From positions 124,001 through 188,000 of the forward strand of contig CACYKH010000002.1 in NCBI GenBank assembly GCA_902774915.1: 64,000 nt of DNA, given 5' to 3'. Shown here in pieces: positions 18,736 to 28,800 of the stretch (its first letter is position 1; every line of letters starts with the position of its first letter). A program made the translations under genes and the position numbers. The stretch comes from an uncultured Lachnospiraceae bacterium. Lineage in GTDB: Bacteria > Bacillota > Clostridia > Lachnospirales > Lachnospiraceae. The notes beneath the pieces were generated by a model. That model made no database searches and was not told the DNA's origin. It was given only the letters and a program-made list of their open reading frames with translations.

Positions 18736-20163
18736 CTAGCGTTTCCACGCTCCACTATTATAGAAATCTTCAAGTATTTCGCCATCAATCTTGCCTTCTT
18801 CAGCCATTCCCCTAAGGATTTCAAATGCCCTCTCTGATGGAATTGGTGGCTTGTAAGGTCTATCCTCTGCTGTCAATGCATCATAGATATCAATGATAGT
18901 GAGAAGTCTGGTCTCCCAGCCAATCTCTTCTCCCTTAAGTCCATTTGGATATCCAGAACCATCCAGATATTCATGGTGACCACCTGCCCAGTCAGGAACC
19001 TTCGCAAATGGTCCTTCAAAGTTCATTGCCTTCAGAATCTCATAGGTTTCAGAAACATGAGACATAACAACCTTTCTCTCAGCCTCTGTAAGATTACCCT
19101 TCTGAACTGTAAGAGCTTCAACATCATAATCATCCAGGAAGTTAACAAACTCCCCATTATATGTACGACACTTTATCTCGGCTATCTCTTCAATACGTTT
19201 CTTAGTCGCATCATCTATATAGCCTCTTTCATTAACATCCTCTACGAAACGTAAAGCATTCTCCAACTCTGTAATTCTATTCTGAGCCTCAGCTGCCATT
19301 TCACTGAGTTTTTCTGACTTAGCAAGTTTTCTTGCACTCTCCTCCAGATTAATCCACTCTGTAGAATCAGAGATCATGTCCAGAAGACCGTCTCCATCCT
19401 CCTCTGAATCAAGCAGATCATCAGAAACACCTGTGCAGGCCGCAATAGTAACTCTCTCTGACATAATGCTTATCTGGGCTCTATATCTCACATCATCCAG
19501 CTTATCTGAAAGACGAGATGGCTTTTCAAGAATATTAAGAGGGATAACCAGCTTTCCAACATCATGCATCCAAACACTGGAAAGAAGCGGACCACGCCTA
19601 TCCTCTTCAAGCCCTCTTCCATCTCTATCCAGATATTCCAAATATCTGGTAGCATATCCAACCATCTTCTTAGTATGATTAGCATTAAAATGCGATCTCT
19701 TATCAATAGCGCCAATGAGAACCTGAACAAACCTGTCTAAGAAATCAAGCAGTTTCTTATTAAGCTCTTCATTCTTACGGCCAAGATCAGTAAGTTCAGT
19801 TACATCACTGAAGGTGACAAGAGCCGCAATGTTCTCTTCTCTGTCTCTAAGAGGAGAAACTGAAAGACGAAGAAGTCTTTCTCCATCCTGTCTGAAATAA
19901 GGTACAAGATCGTTAATTTTCTCCTTTTTAAACACAGCAAGAGTGATGCACTCAAAGAATGCATCATTCTTGCTGTTTTCACTGATCAAATCTACAATTG
20001 TTTTTCCGGCTAATGCTTCATCTCCAAAATCTAGAATATGAGATGCTACATTATTTTCCATCCTTATATGACCATCATATCCCACAAGGAATATTCCGTC
20101 GGTCAGATTTTCAAGCAACTGTTCGAAAAGCATTTCAAACGCCGCACCATTTGTCAGTTCCAT
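18736..20163 (-). CDS. PAS-HD-GYP protein, probable c-di-GMP phosphodiesterase
   Basis: The 475 residues hold an N-terminal PAS domain (about 8-125, LENLTDGIFLVGYDG) and a C-terminal HD-GYP hydrolase. Metal and catalytic motifs are complete: HTKKM (163), HDVGK at 200-204, HVSETYEIL (369) and HHEYLDGSGYP at 396-406. HD-GYP enzymes hydrolyse cyclic di-GMP to pGpG or GMP. The HD and HHE motifs are about 195 residues apart instead of the usual 60 or so, because about 130 residues of acidic, helical insertion (about 220-350) sit between them. The gene starts 9 bp after the 568-aa gene, which ties c-di-GMP turnover to this locus. No GGDEF cyclase is visible in the window. Confidence 0.9.
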   Translation of the reverse strand: MELTNGAAFEMLFEQLLENLTDGIFLVGYDGHIRMENNVASHILDFGDEALAGKTIVDLISENSKNDAFFECITLAVFKKEKINDLVPYFRQDGERLLRLSVSPLRDREENIAALVTFSDVTELTDLGRKNEELNKKLLDFLDRFVQVLIGAIDKRSHFNANHTKKMVGYATRYLEYLDRDGRGLEEDRRGPLLSSVWMHDVGKLVIPLNILEKPSRLSDKLDDVRYRAQISIMSERVTIAACTGVSDDLLDSEEDGDGLLDMISDSTEWINLEESARKLAKSEKLSEMAAEAQNRITELENALRFVEDVNERGYIDDATKKRIEEIAEIKCRTYNGEFVNFLDDYDVEALTVQKGNLTEAERKVVMSHVSETYEILKAMNFEGPFAKVPDWAGGHHEYLDGSGYPNGLKGEEIGWETRLLTIIDIYDALTAEDRPYKPPIPSERAFEILRGMAEEGKIDGEILEDFYNSGAWKR

Positions 20164-20172
20164 TCTACCCCC

Positions 20173-21879
20173 TTAATGTATGGTAGGACCTGTTGGTCCC
20201 GCTGTTGGTTGCTCAAGCTGTCTATGATTTTCGCGATTATGATTCATATTCTGCTCTCTCATACGCTGCTGGCGAATTTGATCACCCATTTTCTGTTCAT
20301 ATGCCTTCTGTCCAGCGACAACATCTTCATTTGTAAATGCCTCGCCATTCTTAAGCTTGGTCTCAGCTTTTTGAACAATCTCCTTAAAAAGAGGAGAATC
20401 CTTAATGTAATCCAGCGTATTTGCATCTGGTATGATCTGGTTCTCAAGCTTCTTCATAGTTGCACCCAGTGTTCTTCCTGGTTCAAGAGAAAGCAGTTTC
20501 TGTTTTCCAAGATCATGCATTCTATTATTGTAATAAAGCGTTCTTGCGATATTATCTTTAAGCTCCACCTGGTCAGCCTCTGACAATTCCTTTTTGCCAG
20601 CCAGTTTTGCTCTCTCGTCATTAAGCTTTGCTGACTCGTCTGTGCATTTATTCTTCATCTCTTCAACTTTGGCTTTTATTTCTTTTTCGAATACCTTTTC
20701 ACGAAGCTTTGTAATTCTCTTCTTGATATCTTCTGTTCCTTCAAGAGCAACCTTTTCGGCATCTTTGATATCATCCACTTCCTTGCCATCACTATTCTTT
20801 ATCTTCTTACGGTTGGCAATTTTATCCTTAGTCTCCTTTTGGAATTTTTCTGTAGCCTTATAAGCATATGTTGCTGCCACATCAAAAGCCTCAATTTCAT
20901 CGGCAGTAAGTCTTGTTCTTCCAGAAAGCTCTCCCATTACTTTATCCAGCTGTTCAAGACTTTCATTCATCCTCTTGATAGCGGCAGGTCTTCTTCCCAG
21001 ACTATATTCCTTTTGAAGGACTCTACCAAAATATTTTATGGCACGAGTTTCCTTCTTCATTGCAAAGGTATCCTGACTCTTTACTTCTTCCTGGTTTTGA
21101 TAACCATTCTCCTGAGACTGTTTAATCTGTTTTTCTCTTACTGCATTATCTGTGCCAAAGTTATAGGCCTTATATTCTTGTCCCTCTTTATTGACTTTGA
21201 AGCCCTTCAGATTCTTTTCCACATTATCTTCGGCTTCCTTACCCTTCTTGGCATTAAGAGCATCCAATTCTCTCTGAATTCTCTCCTTCTCAGACTGAAG
21301 CTTTTGAATTCTCTCCTGATCAGGATTAGGCAATTCAATCCCCAGTTCATTAGCAATACCACATTTTTTCGCGGTATCCTTAACAAAGAAATCAATATAT
21401 GGCATGCCGTATAAATTAACCTGAGAATTGAAAGTTTTCTTCCAGTCAGGCTCAATAATATTATTAGTCTTTGCTTCTTTATCGGCTATCGCCTTGAATT
21501 CCTCAAGTTCATTCTCGATCAAAGGAAGGCCCTTTTTTTTATCCTTCTTTGCGCCTTCATCCAGCTTCTTATAAGCCTCATGAAGATTCTTTACAGCCCT
21601 AATAAACTCAGGACTTACTTTAACCTGAGCCTGTGGAACATTTGGTTGTTCACCAGTAGTTACATTCTGGTTATTCTGCATTTCCTTGGCGTTAGCAGCA
21701 GCCATCTCGTTATTGATATTGAGAGGCTCTAAATCCTCATTATCAATATCAAGCGGATTCTGATTCTGATTATTCTGATTACGTCTCGCGGCCTCTTCCC
21801 GTTCTCGTTTAATTTGATCTACAGTATGAAATACGCCCCTCTCATCATAATAAGGCATTATATTTTCTTGTTCTTTCAT
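20173..21879 (-). CDS. Charged coiled-coil protein, 568 aa, first gene of the HD-GYP operon
   Basis: Starts MKEQENIMPYYDERG after AAAGAGGGAAAT. An Asn-rich N-terminal stretch (about 35-80) is followed by Lys/Glu-rich coiled-coil helices (about 195-225 and 370-450) and a tail of Gln/Asn/Arg ending PTAGPTGPTIH. There is no signal peptide, membrane helix or enzyme motif. The Asn-rich start recalls the giants of the left operon, though I cannot align the remainder. It is driven by the class A promoter at 21925-21958. The function is unknown; a substrate or scaffold of the secretion machine is possible. Confidence 0.83.
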   Translation of the reverse strand: MKEQENIMPYYDERGVFHTVDQIKREREEAARRNQNNQNQNPLDIDNEDLEPLNINNEMAAANAKEMQNNQNVTTGEQPNVPQAQVKVSPEFIRAVKNLHEAYKKLDEGAKKDKKKGLPLIENELEEFKAIADKEAKTNNIIEPDWKKTFNSQVNLYGMPYIDFFVKDTAKKCGIANELGIELPNPDQERIQKLQSEKERIQRELDALNAKKGKEAEDNVEKNLKGFKVNKEGQEYKAYNFGTDNAVREKQIKQSQENGYQNQEEVKSQDTFAMKKETRAIKYFGRVLQKEYSLGRRPAAIKRMNESLEQLDKVMGELSGRTRLTADEIEAFDVAATYAYKATEKFQKETKDKIANRKKIKNSDGKEVDDIKDAEKVALEGTEDIKKRITKLREKVFEKEIKAKVEEMKNKCTDESAKLNDERAKLAGKKELSEADQVELKDNIARTLYYNNRMHDLGKQKLLSLEPGRTLGATMKKLENQIIPDANTLDYIKDSPLFKEIVQKAETKLKNGEAFTNEDVVAGQKAYEQKMGDQIRQQRMREQNMNHNRENHRQLEQPTAGPTGPTIH

Positions 21880-21924
21880 AGGATTTCCCTCTTTATTCTA
21901 ACAATTAATAGCTTCATTAACACA

Positions 21925-21958
21925 ATTGTACCGCATAAAGCGCAACAAAAGCGTAACA
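21925..21958 (-). promoter_or_regulatory. Class A tandem-repeat promoter of the HD-GYP/coiled-coil operon
   Basis: Units TGTTACGCTTT and TGTTGCGCTTT in tandem (21937-21958, minus), 6 bp (ATGCGG), then -10 TACAAT (21925-21930). It lies 46 bp before the start codon of the 568-aa gene. The distal unit carries one A for G change. Confidence 0.85.
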
Positions 21959-21978
21959 AATACAAGTTTTTTTATAAG

Positions 21979-23754
21979 CTATTTATTCATCTTTTTATTA
22001 AATGTGAAGCCCAACATTGTAATATCATCGAATTGTGGCTCGCCACCAACAAAGAATCTAACTGCATCAGCCATAGATGCAATCATTCGTTCATTATTAT
22101 CTTCCTTATGCTTATTCAGAACAGAAAGCATTCTTTCTATTCCAAAGCGCTCTCCATCACCACGTTTAGCCTCATTAAGACCATCCGTGTAAAGGAAGAT
22201 GCGGTCTCCCGGTTCCATATCAAAGGAGTAACCCTGGAATTTCGCCCCAGGAATAAATCCAATAGGAGGTCCATGAACAGTCTTCTCTATCACAAAGTCA
22301 TTATCCCCCAGCTTAATAGCAGGATAATCATGACCTGCATTACAAACATCAACATGTCCAGTCACTAAATCAATAATAGCAAACCAGACAGTAACAAACA
22401 TTCCTTGTTCATTCTTATCGGCAATCATTTTATCGACATATGAAATAATATCTACTGCACTACCGCCAAGTCCGGCACGGGACTTAATCAATGTCTTAGA
22501 TATTGCCATAAAGAATGCCGCTCCAAATCCCTTATCTGAAACATCTGCCACCTCTACAGCAAGATGTGTATCATCTATCATAAAGAAATCATAGAAATCT
22601 CCGGCAACGTCCTTAGCAGGAGTCATTATTGCATGAACATCAAACTCTGACATTTCATTCAAAATCGGATCCCTCTTAGGAAGCATGCCCGCCTGAATTC
22701 TAGATGCGAGAGAAATATCAGCACCCACTCTTTCTTTTTCAGTGATCATTTGCTTGATGTTTTCTATGTTATCTATTGTATCCTGCTCCATCTTATCAAG
22801 AGCATGGGCAAGATAATAAATTTCCTTAGCTTTATAATTGCTTTCTGTAAGTTCTATTTCTGATTTAATGTTATCCTGAGCAAAACGATTAGCCTCTGCA
22901 GAAATATCCTTTATAGGACTGATTACCATGCCACGAAGAATATGAGATTCAACAAAAATAATCAATATAATAACAATAATCTCAATCGCAACAACGCCCT
23001 GAATAAAATTCCTTCTGGTATATGTCAATTCTTCTGTATATCTTTGAACACACAAAATACCCTTTACATTTCCCTCTTCATCCTTAACAGGGCTAAGAGC
23101 TGTTATATGTGGTTTTGCGCCATGCAAATTATAGAGTCTTTCTACAACCTCCATATTGGAACCATTGTAAACCTTTTTGTAAGCCTCCAATATGTCCGGC
23201 TCTGCTTTTTCTCTATGTCCCAGTTCCCATGGAGTATATCCACTTTCAGTACTTACACAGTTAAATACACTGGTATAGTTTTGCAAGTCCTCATCCGGTA
23301 CAATAACATAAACCACCGACATACCCATTGTCTGGCAAATACGATTAAGCTCATCATCAATCACGTCAAAATATACAGCATTTTCTATCATTTTAAGTTC
23401 ATCTTCATCTGAGACAATACGCGCATCCTCCGTAGCGCCATCATCGAGTGTAGTATGACTACCATCTGGCTCACCGTATTGAAGGATTAGCTTTCCTGAA
23501 TTTAACTCTTCAGCTGCTTTTTCCAGTTCTTCCTGGTCATAGTTTAAAAACAATGTCGGATCAAATGCACCTAACTCATCATGACAAAGATTAGTAGTTC
23601 TGATAACAGATGACTTGTACTCTCTTTCAAAGGAACGTGTAAATCCAAAATAACCCACAAGCTGTACAACGCTGGCGAATATCAAAAGAACAATTATAAC
23701 AGTCCCTATTGTCAAAAAATACAGACTAAATTTTCTATTCTTAAATCTTCCCAA
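21979..23754 (-). CDS. Membrane sensor with PP2C (SpoIIE/RsbU-type) phosphatase domain, second copy
   Basis: The 591-residue product starts at a TTG, placed 6 bp after a strong GGAGG; no better ATG is near. The layout is membrane helix (about 11-35), extracellular sensor (about 36-250), membrane helix (about 251-275), linker helix, and SpoIIE-type phosphatase with AKDVAGDFYDFF (about 385), ADVSDKGFGAAFFM, GDRIFLYTDGLNEA (about 517) and FDDITML. It is a paralogue of the 13253-15031 protein. It is the last gene of the operon from 31191, after the RsbW-like kinase gene, with a long hairpin between them that may lower its expression. It is likely to dephosphorylate a STAS protein and so release the partner of the RsbW-like kinase. 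Confidence 0.92.
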   Translation of the reverse strand: MGRFKNRKFSLYFLTIGTVIIVLLIFASVVQLVGYFGFTRSFEREYKSSVIRTTNLCHDELGAFDPTLFLNYDQEELEKAAEELNSGKLILQYGEPDGSHTTLDDGATEDARIVSDEDELKMIENAVYFDVIDDELNRICQTMGMSVVYVIVPDEDLQNYTSVFNCVSTESGYTPWELGHREKAEPDILEAYKKVYNGSNMEVVERLYNLHGAKPHITALSPVKDEEGNVKGILCVQRYTEELTYTRRNFIQGVVAIEIIVIILIIFVESHILRGMVISPIKDISAEANRFAQDNIKSEIELTESNYKAKEIYYLAHALDKMEQDTIDNIENIKQMITEKERVGADISLASRIQAGMLPKRDPILNEMSEFDVHAIMTPAKDVAGDFYDFFMIDDTHLAVEVADVSDKGFGAAFFMAISKTLIKSRAGLGGSAVDIISYVDKMIADKNEQGMFVTVWFAIIDLVTGHVDVCNAGHDYPAIKLGDNDFVIEKTVHGPPIGFIPGAKFQGYSFDMEPGDRIFLYTDGLNEAKRGDGERFGIERMLSVLNKHKEDNNERMIASMADAVRFFVGGEPQFDDITMLGFTFNKKMNK

Positions 23755-23792
23755 AGGAAACCTCCAAGCATAAAAAACAAGTATATTTAAGC

Positions 23793-23849
23793 AGAAAAGT
23801 CACTGATAAAACATTTAACCCGTAACCCCATTTATGTTTTACCAGTGAC
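23793..23849 (-). terminator. Long hairpin between the RsbW-like and PP2C genes
   Basis: A 16-bp stem with one mismatch (arms 23799-23814 and 23834-23849) and a 19-base loop, followed on minus by TTTTCTGC. The T tract is short, so partial termination or an mRNA processing/stability role is as likely as full termination. Confidence 0.6.
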
Positions 23850-23862
23850 ACTTCTAAACTAT

Positions 23863-24345
23863 TTATTTCAGATTTTTCTTTATTGTAAGAATGTTCTTTC
23901 CATCCTTATATTCGTATTCAACATCATCCATTGTCTTTTTAACAAGGTGAATACCAAAGCCACCCGGTTTTTCCAAAAACATAACGCCAGATGTATCAAC
24001 CTCACCACGAGCCAGAGGGTCAAATTGTTTTCCAGAATCCATAAACTCTATAGTAACTGAGAGTGGATCGTCATCTACTTCACATCGAATTTCAGCCTTT
24101 CCAATCTCAGGATGATATGCATAGGAAATGATATTAACAAAAATCTCTTCTACAGCCAGTCTGATCTGTCCAAGAATTTTTGTATCACATCCATATCCAT
24201 CCAGTTTTTCCTTAATGAATTTCTGAACTACTTCCATAGCTTCATCAACGGCATCTATTATTATAGATCTTCCATCCTCGCTAACCTTATATTCGAGTTC
24301 ATCGTCTCCATTATTATCCAAATGAATTAAATCCTTTATATCCAT
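23863..24345 (-). CDS. RsbW-like anti-sigma factor / serine kinase (HATPase)
   Basis: The 160-residue GHKL-type ATPase has an N box (RLAVEEIFVNIISYAY, about residues 82-97), FMDSGKQFDP, and the glycine-rich lid PGGFGIHLVKKTMD. These are the motifs of RsbW/SpoIIAB kinases, which bind a sigma factor or phosphorylate a STAS antagonist. The N-terminus has about 30 acidic extra residues. The ribosome site GGGGAGG is strong. It is encoded just ahead of a PP2C phosphatase, and a STAS protein is encoded at 31302-31604, which together make a full partner-switching set. No sigma factor gene is in the window, so the target is unknown. Confidence 0.92.
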   Translation of the reverse strand: MDIKDLIHLDNNGDDELEYKVSEDGRSIIIDAVDEAMEVVQKFIKEKLDGYGCDTKILGQIRLAVEEIFVNIISYAYHPEIGKAEIRCEVDDDPLSVTIEFMDSGKQFDPLARGEVDTSGVMFLEKPGGFGIHLVKKTMDDVEYEYKDGKNILTIKKNLK

Positions 24346-24360
24346 TTGTACCTCCCCATA

Positions 24361-25023
24361 TTAAGACTCTTCTGCGGTTGACTCCTCATCCTTTGGCATT
24401 TCATCCTCAGGGATAAGGTCATCTTCTGTTATTTCATCTTCAGGATTAGACCAATCAATATCGAAAATTGACTCGTAATCGTCATCATCCTTATGTTTCT
24501 TTCTTTCCCTTTCAGCCTTACGCTGATAACGAGCTTCCTTCCATTTATCAAGCAGGGTCTCATGATCCCCGTTAGGTCTTACAATTCCTTCTACTGTTCT
24601 TGTAAACTTTCTAGCTGCCAGCATCTTTGGAAATGCAGAAAAGATAGCTCTAGGTGTATATGCTGTAAGACAAAGTCCGTCTTCATCATCTTCATAGAAT
24701 ATCAATACAACCGGATAGAAAAGATAGGTCTTTACAAAAACACACGCTGCTTCTCTATTGGCGCTGATATTAATACGCCTTCCCATGTTTGCCATGGCCT
24801 TTTCAACCTTGTAGATTGCCTGGGTACTATTCTCATTAGACTCATAATAATAAGTAGTATGTGATAGTCCCAAAAATCTGGTTTTACTTTCGCCATCAGC
24901 AGATCCCCATAACTGGAACCTTACTTCATCTGTAGTTTTAAAACGTCCATCCTCATCCAGTTCTATATGATTAAGCAATATCTTTTTTGCTTCTCTGTAT
25001 AAAGGATCCTTTTTTCTTGCCAA
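24361..25023 (-). CDS. Conserved-looking cytoplasmic protein, 220 aa, unknown function
   Basis: The start is a TTG with GAGGTG 7 bases before it. A compact mixed alpha/beta region (about 1-150) includes RFLGLSHTTYYYES and VFVKTYLFYPVVLIFYEDDEDG. It is followed by an Arg/Lys-rich helix (about 160-178) and a very acidic tail (about 180-220). There is no signal peptide. It lies between the Ig-like membrane protein and the RsbW-like kinase, 15 bp from the latter, so it may belong to the signalling module. I do not recognise the family. Confidence 0.8.
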   Translation of the reverse strand: MARKKDPLYREAKKILLNHIELDEDGRFKTTDEVRFQLWGSADGESKTRFLGLSHTTYYYESNENSTQAIYKVEKAMANMGRRINISANREAACVFVKTYLFYPVVLIFYEDDEDGLCLTAYTPRAIFSAFPKMLAARKFTRTVEGIVRPNGDHETLLDKWKEARYQRKAERERKKHKDDDDYESIFDIDWSNPEDEITEDDLIPEDEMPKDEESTAEES

Positions 25024-25055
25024 TTTGTGTCACCTCATCCTGGTCTATTAAAGCA

Positions 25056-25823
25056 TCATTTCTTTGATGCATCTTCCACTGTAATTGTTCCATCAACCTC
25101 AACAGTTACATCAAATGTATAAGACTTTCCAAGACTTGAACTTGATACAGAAAGCTGTGTTGTCTGTCTATCATAAACAGGATTCTCAGCATTAGCTGTT
25201 TCATTCTTCACTATCACAAGGGTTGTTCCCTCTTCGCTGGCAGAATCCGCTGTCATAACTATATTATTAGGATCACTTACAGTCCAATCTGACTGACCAT
25301 TTACAAATGTAATCGTTGGAGCACCCTGATCATTTGTACCAACCATGAATGGATACTGTGTATCTGAACCATAAGCATCAGAACCAATTATAATCTTAGG
25401 TGTATCAACGAAGGTTACACTTAGTGTTCCTCCATTATCAACAACATAAATAGGAATACTTACTTTTACTACATCATATTTATAACCGTTTGCATCATCA
25501 CTTCTTATGAATGAAACGTTTGAAAGACCAGCGGCCTTAGGCGAAATAGTGAATTTCGCCTTACCGCCACTCTCTTTCCCCTTAGCAGTTACGCCTACTA
25601 TTTCTTCGTTTTCTACTGAAGTTTCCCAAACAAGATCCTTTGTCTTACTTCCATCCAGAGCTATTGTTATATTACCTGATTTTTCTGTTCTGTATGAAAC
25701 AGGATATTCAGAATCAATCTCTGTAAAAGATTTCATATAAGATCTATAAGCAAAGAATCCAATAAAACCGCCTATAGTTAATATAAGTACTATTATGCAT
25801 AAAAATATGATTTTTTTATTCAT
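25056..25823 (-). CDS. Single-pass membrane protein with Ig-like extracellular domains
   Basis: The 255 residues consist of an N-terminal membrane helix (about 5-27) and an all-beta extracellular part. It is a paralogue of the 46489-47676 protein: both have a YPxY segment after the helix, a strand ending in SNVSF or TEVDF, an IxPIYVV/GLPVYVS strand, and FVNGxxDWxxS. The two paralogues lie in different operons of the same regulon. The topology (short inside tail, one helix, folded outside domain) recalls VirB8/TcpC-type T4SS scaffold proteins, but the fold looks Ig-like rather than NTF2-like. It is encoded 19 bp after the 1782-aa exported protein and could anchor that protein or the machine. 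Confidence 0.85.
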   Translation of the reverse strand: MNKKIIFLCIIVLILTIGGFIGFFAYRSYMKSFTEIDSEYPVSYRTEKSGNITIALDGSKTKDLVWETSVENEEIVGVTAKGKESGGKAKFTISPKAAGLSNVSFIRSDDANGYKYDVVKVSIPIYVVDNGGTLSVTFVDTPKIIIGSDAYGSDTQYPFMVGTNDQGAPTITFVNGQSDWTVSDPNNIVMTADSASEEGTTLVIVKNETANAENPVYDRQTTQLSVSSSSLGKSYTFDVTVEVDGTITVEDASKK

Positions 25824-25842
25824 CGTAAGCTCTTCCTAGTTT

Positions 25843-28800
25843 TTAGTCTGGTTTCTTTTCTTCAGCATCAGTTGAAGTAGCCTTATCGGCTTCTCCAGTT
25901 CCTTCAACTGTAACTTCTATAACATCCACAAGATCAGGTGCATCTGTAGGATAAACCTCTATCCTGTAGATTACATTTTCGTTAGTCTCATTCTTTGGAA
26001 CTGTAAATACAAATCCATCTGTTGTTATATCAGACAATGTAGATGAAACTTCTTCAAGTGCATCGCCTACCTTTCTGTAAGCTCTAACCTTGAATCCGGC
26101 ATTACGAGCTGAATTTACAGAATCAACTATAAATACAGTACCCTTAATCTTTTCATCTGCCTTAGCAAGTACAGAGAATGTCTGACCAGTTGTTACAGTT
26201 GTCTTAGAGCCATCATTTACAGAAACATCAAGTATCTGCTTAATATCTGACATTCTAAGAGTATTATTTGTATTAAGACCTGAGAAGGACTGATCTACTG
26301 GCTTATCAATAATCTTACCATTAAATCCAACCTTAATCTGCAGGCTTTCAATCTTCCAATAAGCATTTCTGCTTGCAAGAATTTCCTGAGTCAGATCTGC
26401 AGAAGCGTTGTTATTAAGATCAACACCCTCTCCATTTCCAGCCTCATCAACAATTGTTTCAGCTGTTGATTTATCTTCCTCAGAATCCGGAAGCTGAATA
26501 TCCTCATTATCCTCATCCAGTTCAACCCTGGCATTGTAAGGAACTATGTAAAGGGATGTCAGCTGCTGATCTTCAGACATTTCCTTAAGGAAGAACTTAA
26601 CAGTCTGACCCTCTGAATATTCTGCCGAGAATACCTTTTCACTTCCCTGAATGTACTGAGTAATATCCTCATATGTAACCTCAGGTGATGGGTTTGAACC
26701 TCTGCAATCTGGATACTTAACTTTCATCTTAACTGCTGATCTTGTACTACTATCTGAAGTCTTTGAAGCATCTGCAGTCTTAAATGTAAGTGATACTGGT
26801 GTAACACTATCTTCACCGTATGGATTCTTAGCTGAAACCTTATGTTCTGTCATAATCTCAGTAAGTGCATATGTATCCTTAAATGATGCATAAGATCTTG
26901 GATTATAATTATACTGCGAAGCTGTTCCATCAAGTATCCATTGCTGATTAACCTCTCTCTTGTAAACCTGACAAGCAGCCGCATCTATATTACCGCTAAG
27001 CTTTCCATAACCTGCTATAGTATAACTAATAACTTCTTTAACACAAGGAACATTATATTCAATTTCTGCAAACAGACCTTCTGAAATCTGGCTGATTCCA
27101 ATATCTGTAAGGTAAACATATGGTGACTGGAATACAGTCCTTCCATCATCAATCGTAGATGTATACTGGAAGCCTATAGCCACATCCTTTTTCTCTGGGA
27201 CAAGGTTCTGGGTCTCAGTTCCTGCACCAAAGGCAATAGCAAACTTCTCACAAGAATCATCTATATGTTTCTTATTATCACTTGGTGTAGCCGTTGGCTT
27301 ATCCATAGCCCTGGCACCACCAAATTCGTAACAATAGGATTCTATGAGCACTCCTTCTTTAAAGTGCTGAACGATTGCATAAGCTATCTTAAGCTTCTCT
27401 GCCGGACAGAATACTGTAAGCTTTCCTGCTCCGGAGAAATCAGCTGCAGAAATGTTTTCCTGATAATAAACCTCATTACCAAGAGCATCATTCTCATGCT
27501 TCATTCTGTTACCAGGAGCCTTCTTATAATCTGAGAAAGGCACCTTATATTTGAGTGAGACATCCATCTCAGCACCTTCTGGATTAGTATTTTCATCTGA
27601 ATACTTAGAAGCTGAAGGGTAAACATAGATGTTTACAACATCATCTGTTGACTCCGGTACTCTTGTTACAGGAGTAGCCCACTCATCAGAACTCCAAACG
27701 ATCTCATTAGGTGTAAACTCAATTGTATCTATCTGCTTAGCATCGCCAACCTCAAGCTGTTCAATAATAGGCTTGGTGTTATTATTCATACAGAGATACT
27801 TCTTAGAAACATCTCTTACATATTCATCGCCATCTGTGAGCTTAAGATCACCATCCTTAGTAACCTGTGAAATAGTAACAGTACCTATATTCCACTCTGA
27901 AGTCTCATCTCCGCAATGCTTTGCAGTAAATGTAATACTTCTTATTGTCTTCAAATCTGGGATTGCAGGAATGAAGAATCTATCTGTATGGTTAGGTCTC
28001 ATCATACATGTAGTATCTGAATAAGTACCTAAACCTTCAGGTGGAACTATCTGAACATTCGTATCCGGATCCGTTGTTGTCTCAACAGATTTAACAGATG
28101 TTTCCAGATAATTAGCCATTTCCTGAACCACATCAACTGTAGTCTCATGTTCCTCATTATCCGAGGCAGAAACATATTTTACAACTGCCTTAACAGAACC
28201 ATGGAACTGATCTACTGAAGAATCTGATAATGGTCCGTATTCAACTTCACAAAGAAGCTTAACATTTCTCTGTTTTCCAGAAACCTTATATACTTTTGAC
28301 ATTTCATCAGCAGTTCTGGCCTTCTGACCATGTGAAGATGCTGATTCAAGTTCATCTCTATAATCAATATCTATCCATCCAACATTAGGAATAAGATATG
28401 AAATGTAACTTCCGCCTCTTGTCTTTTCAGATACAGTGATGGAGCTTATATTAAGCTTATCAAACGGGTCTGCATCCTCCGAAAGATCTTCCGGAATAAT
28501 TCGTATGCCAGACAAGGCTCCATAATCCTGATTTATCTTAATGGTAAAGTTCTCCGTTCGACCCGACCGGAATCCATCGGCTGAAAGCTGCTGGTTGGCC
28601 AGAACAAATCCACTCTTACCATTCTTAAATATAAGCTGGAAGTAGAAGTAGTTTGTTGAACCAGAGTTACCATTTCCATCATCAAAATCCTTATCAGCTG
28701 CTACATCTACAGCAACAGTATAAGCTTTCTTTTCTGTACAGAATCCCCAGTCCATCTGAGTCTGATCATAAGACATTGAGTAACGTACATCTGCGTAAGT

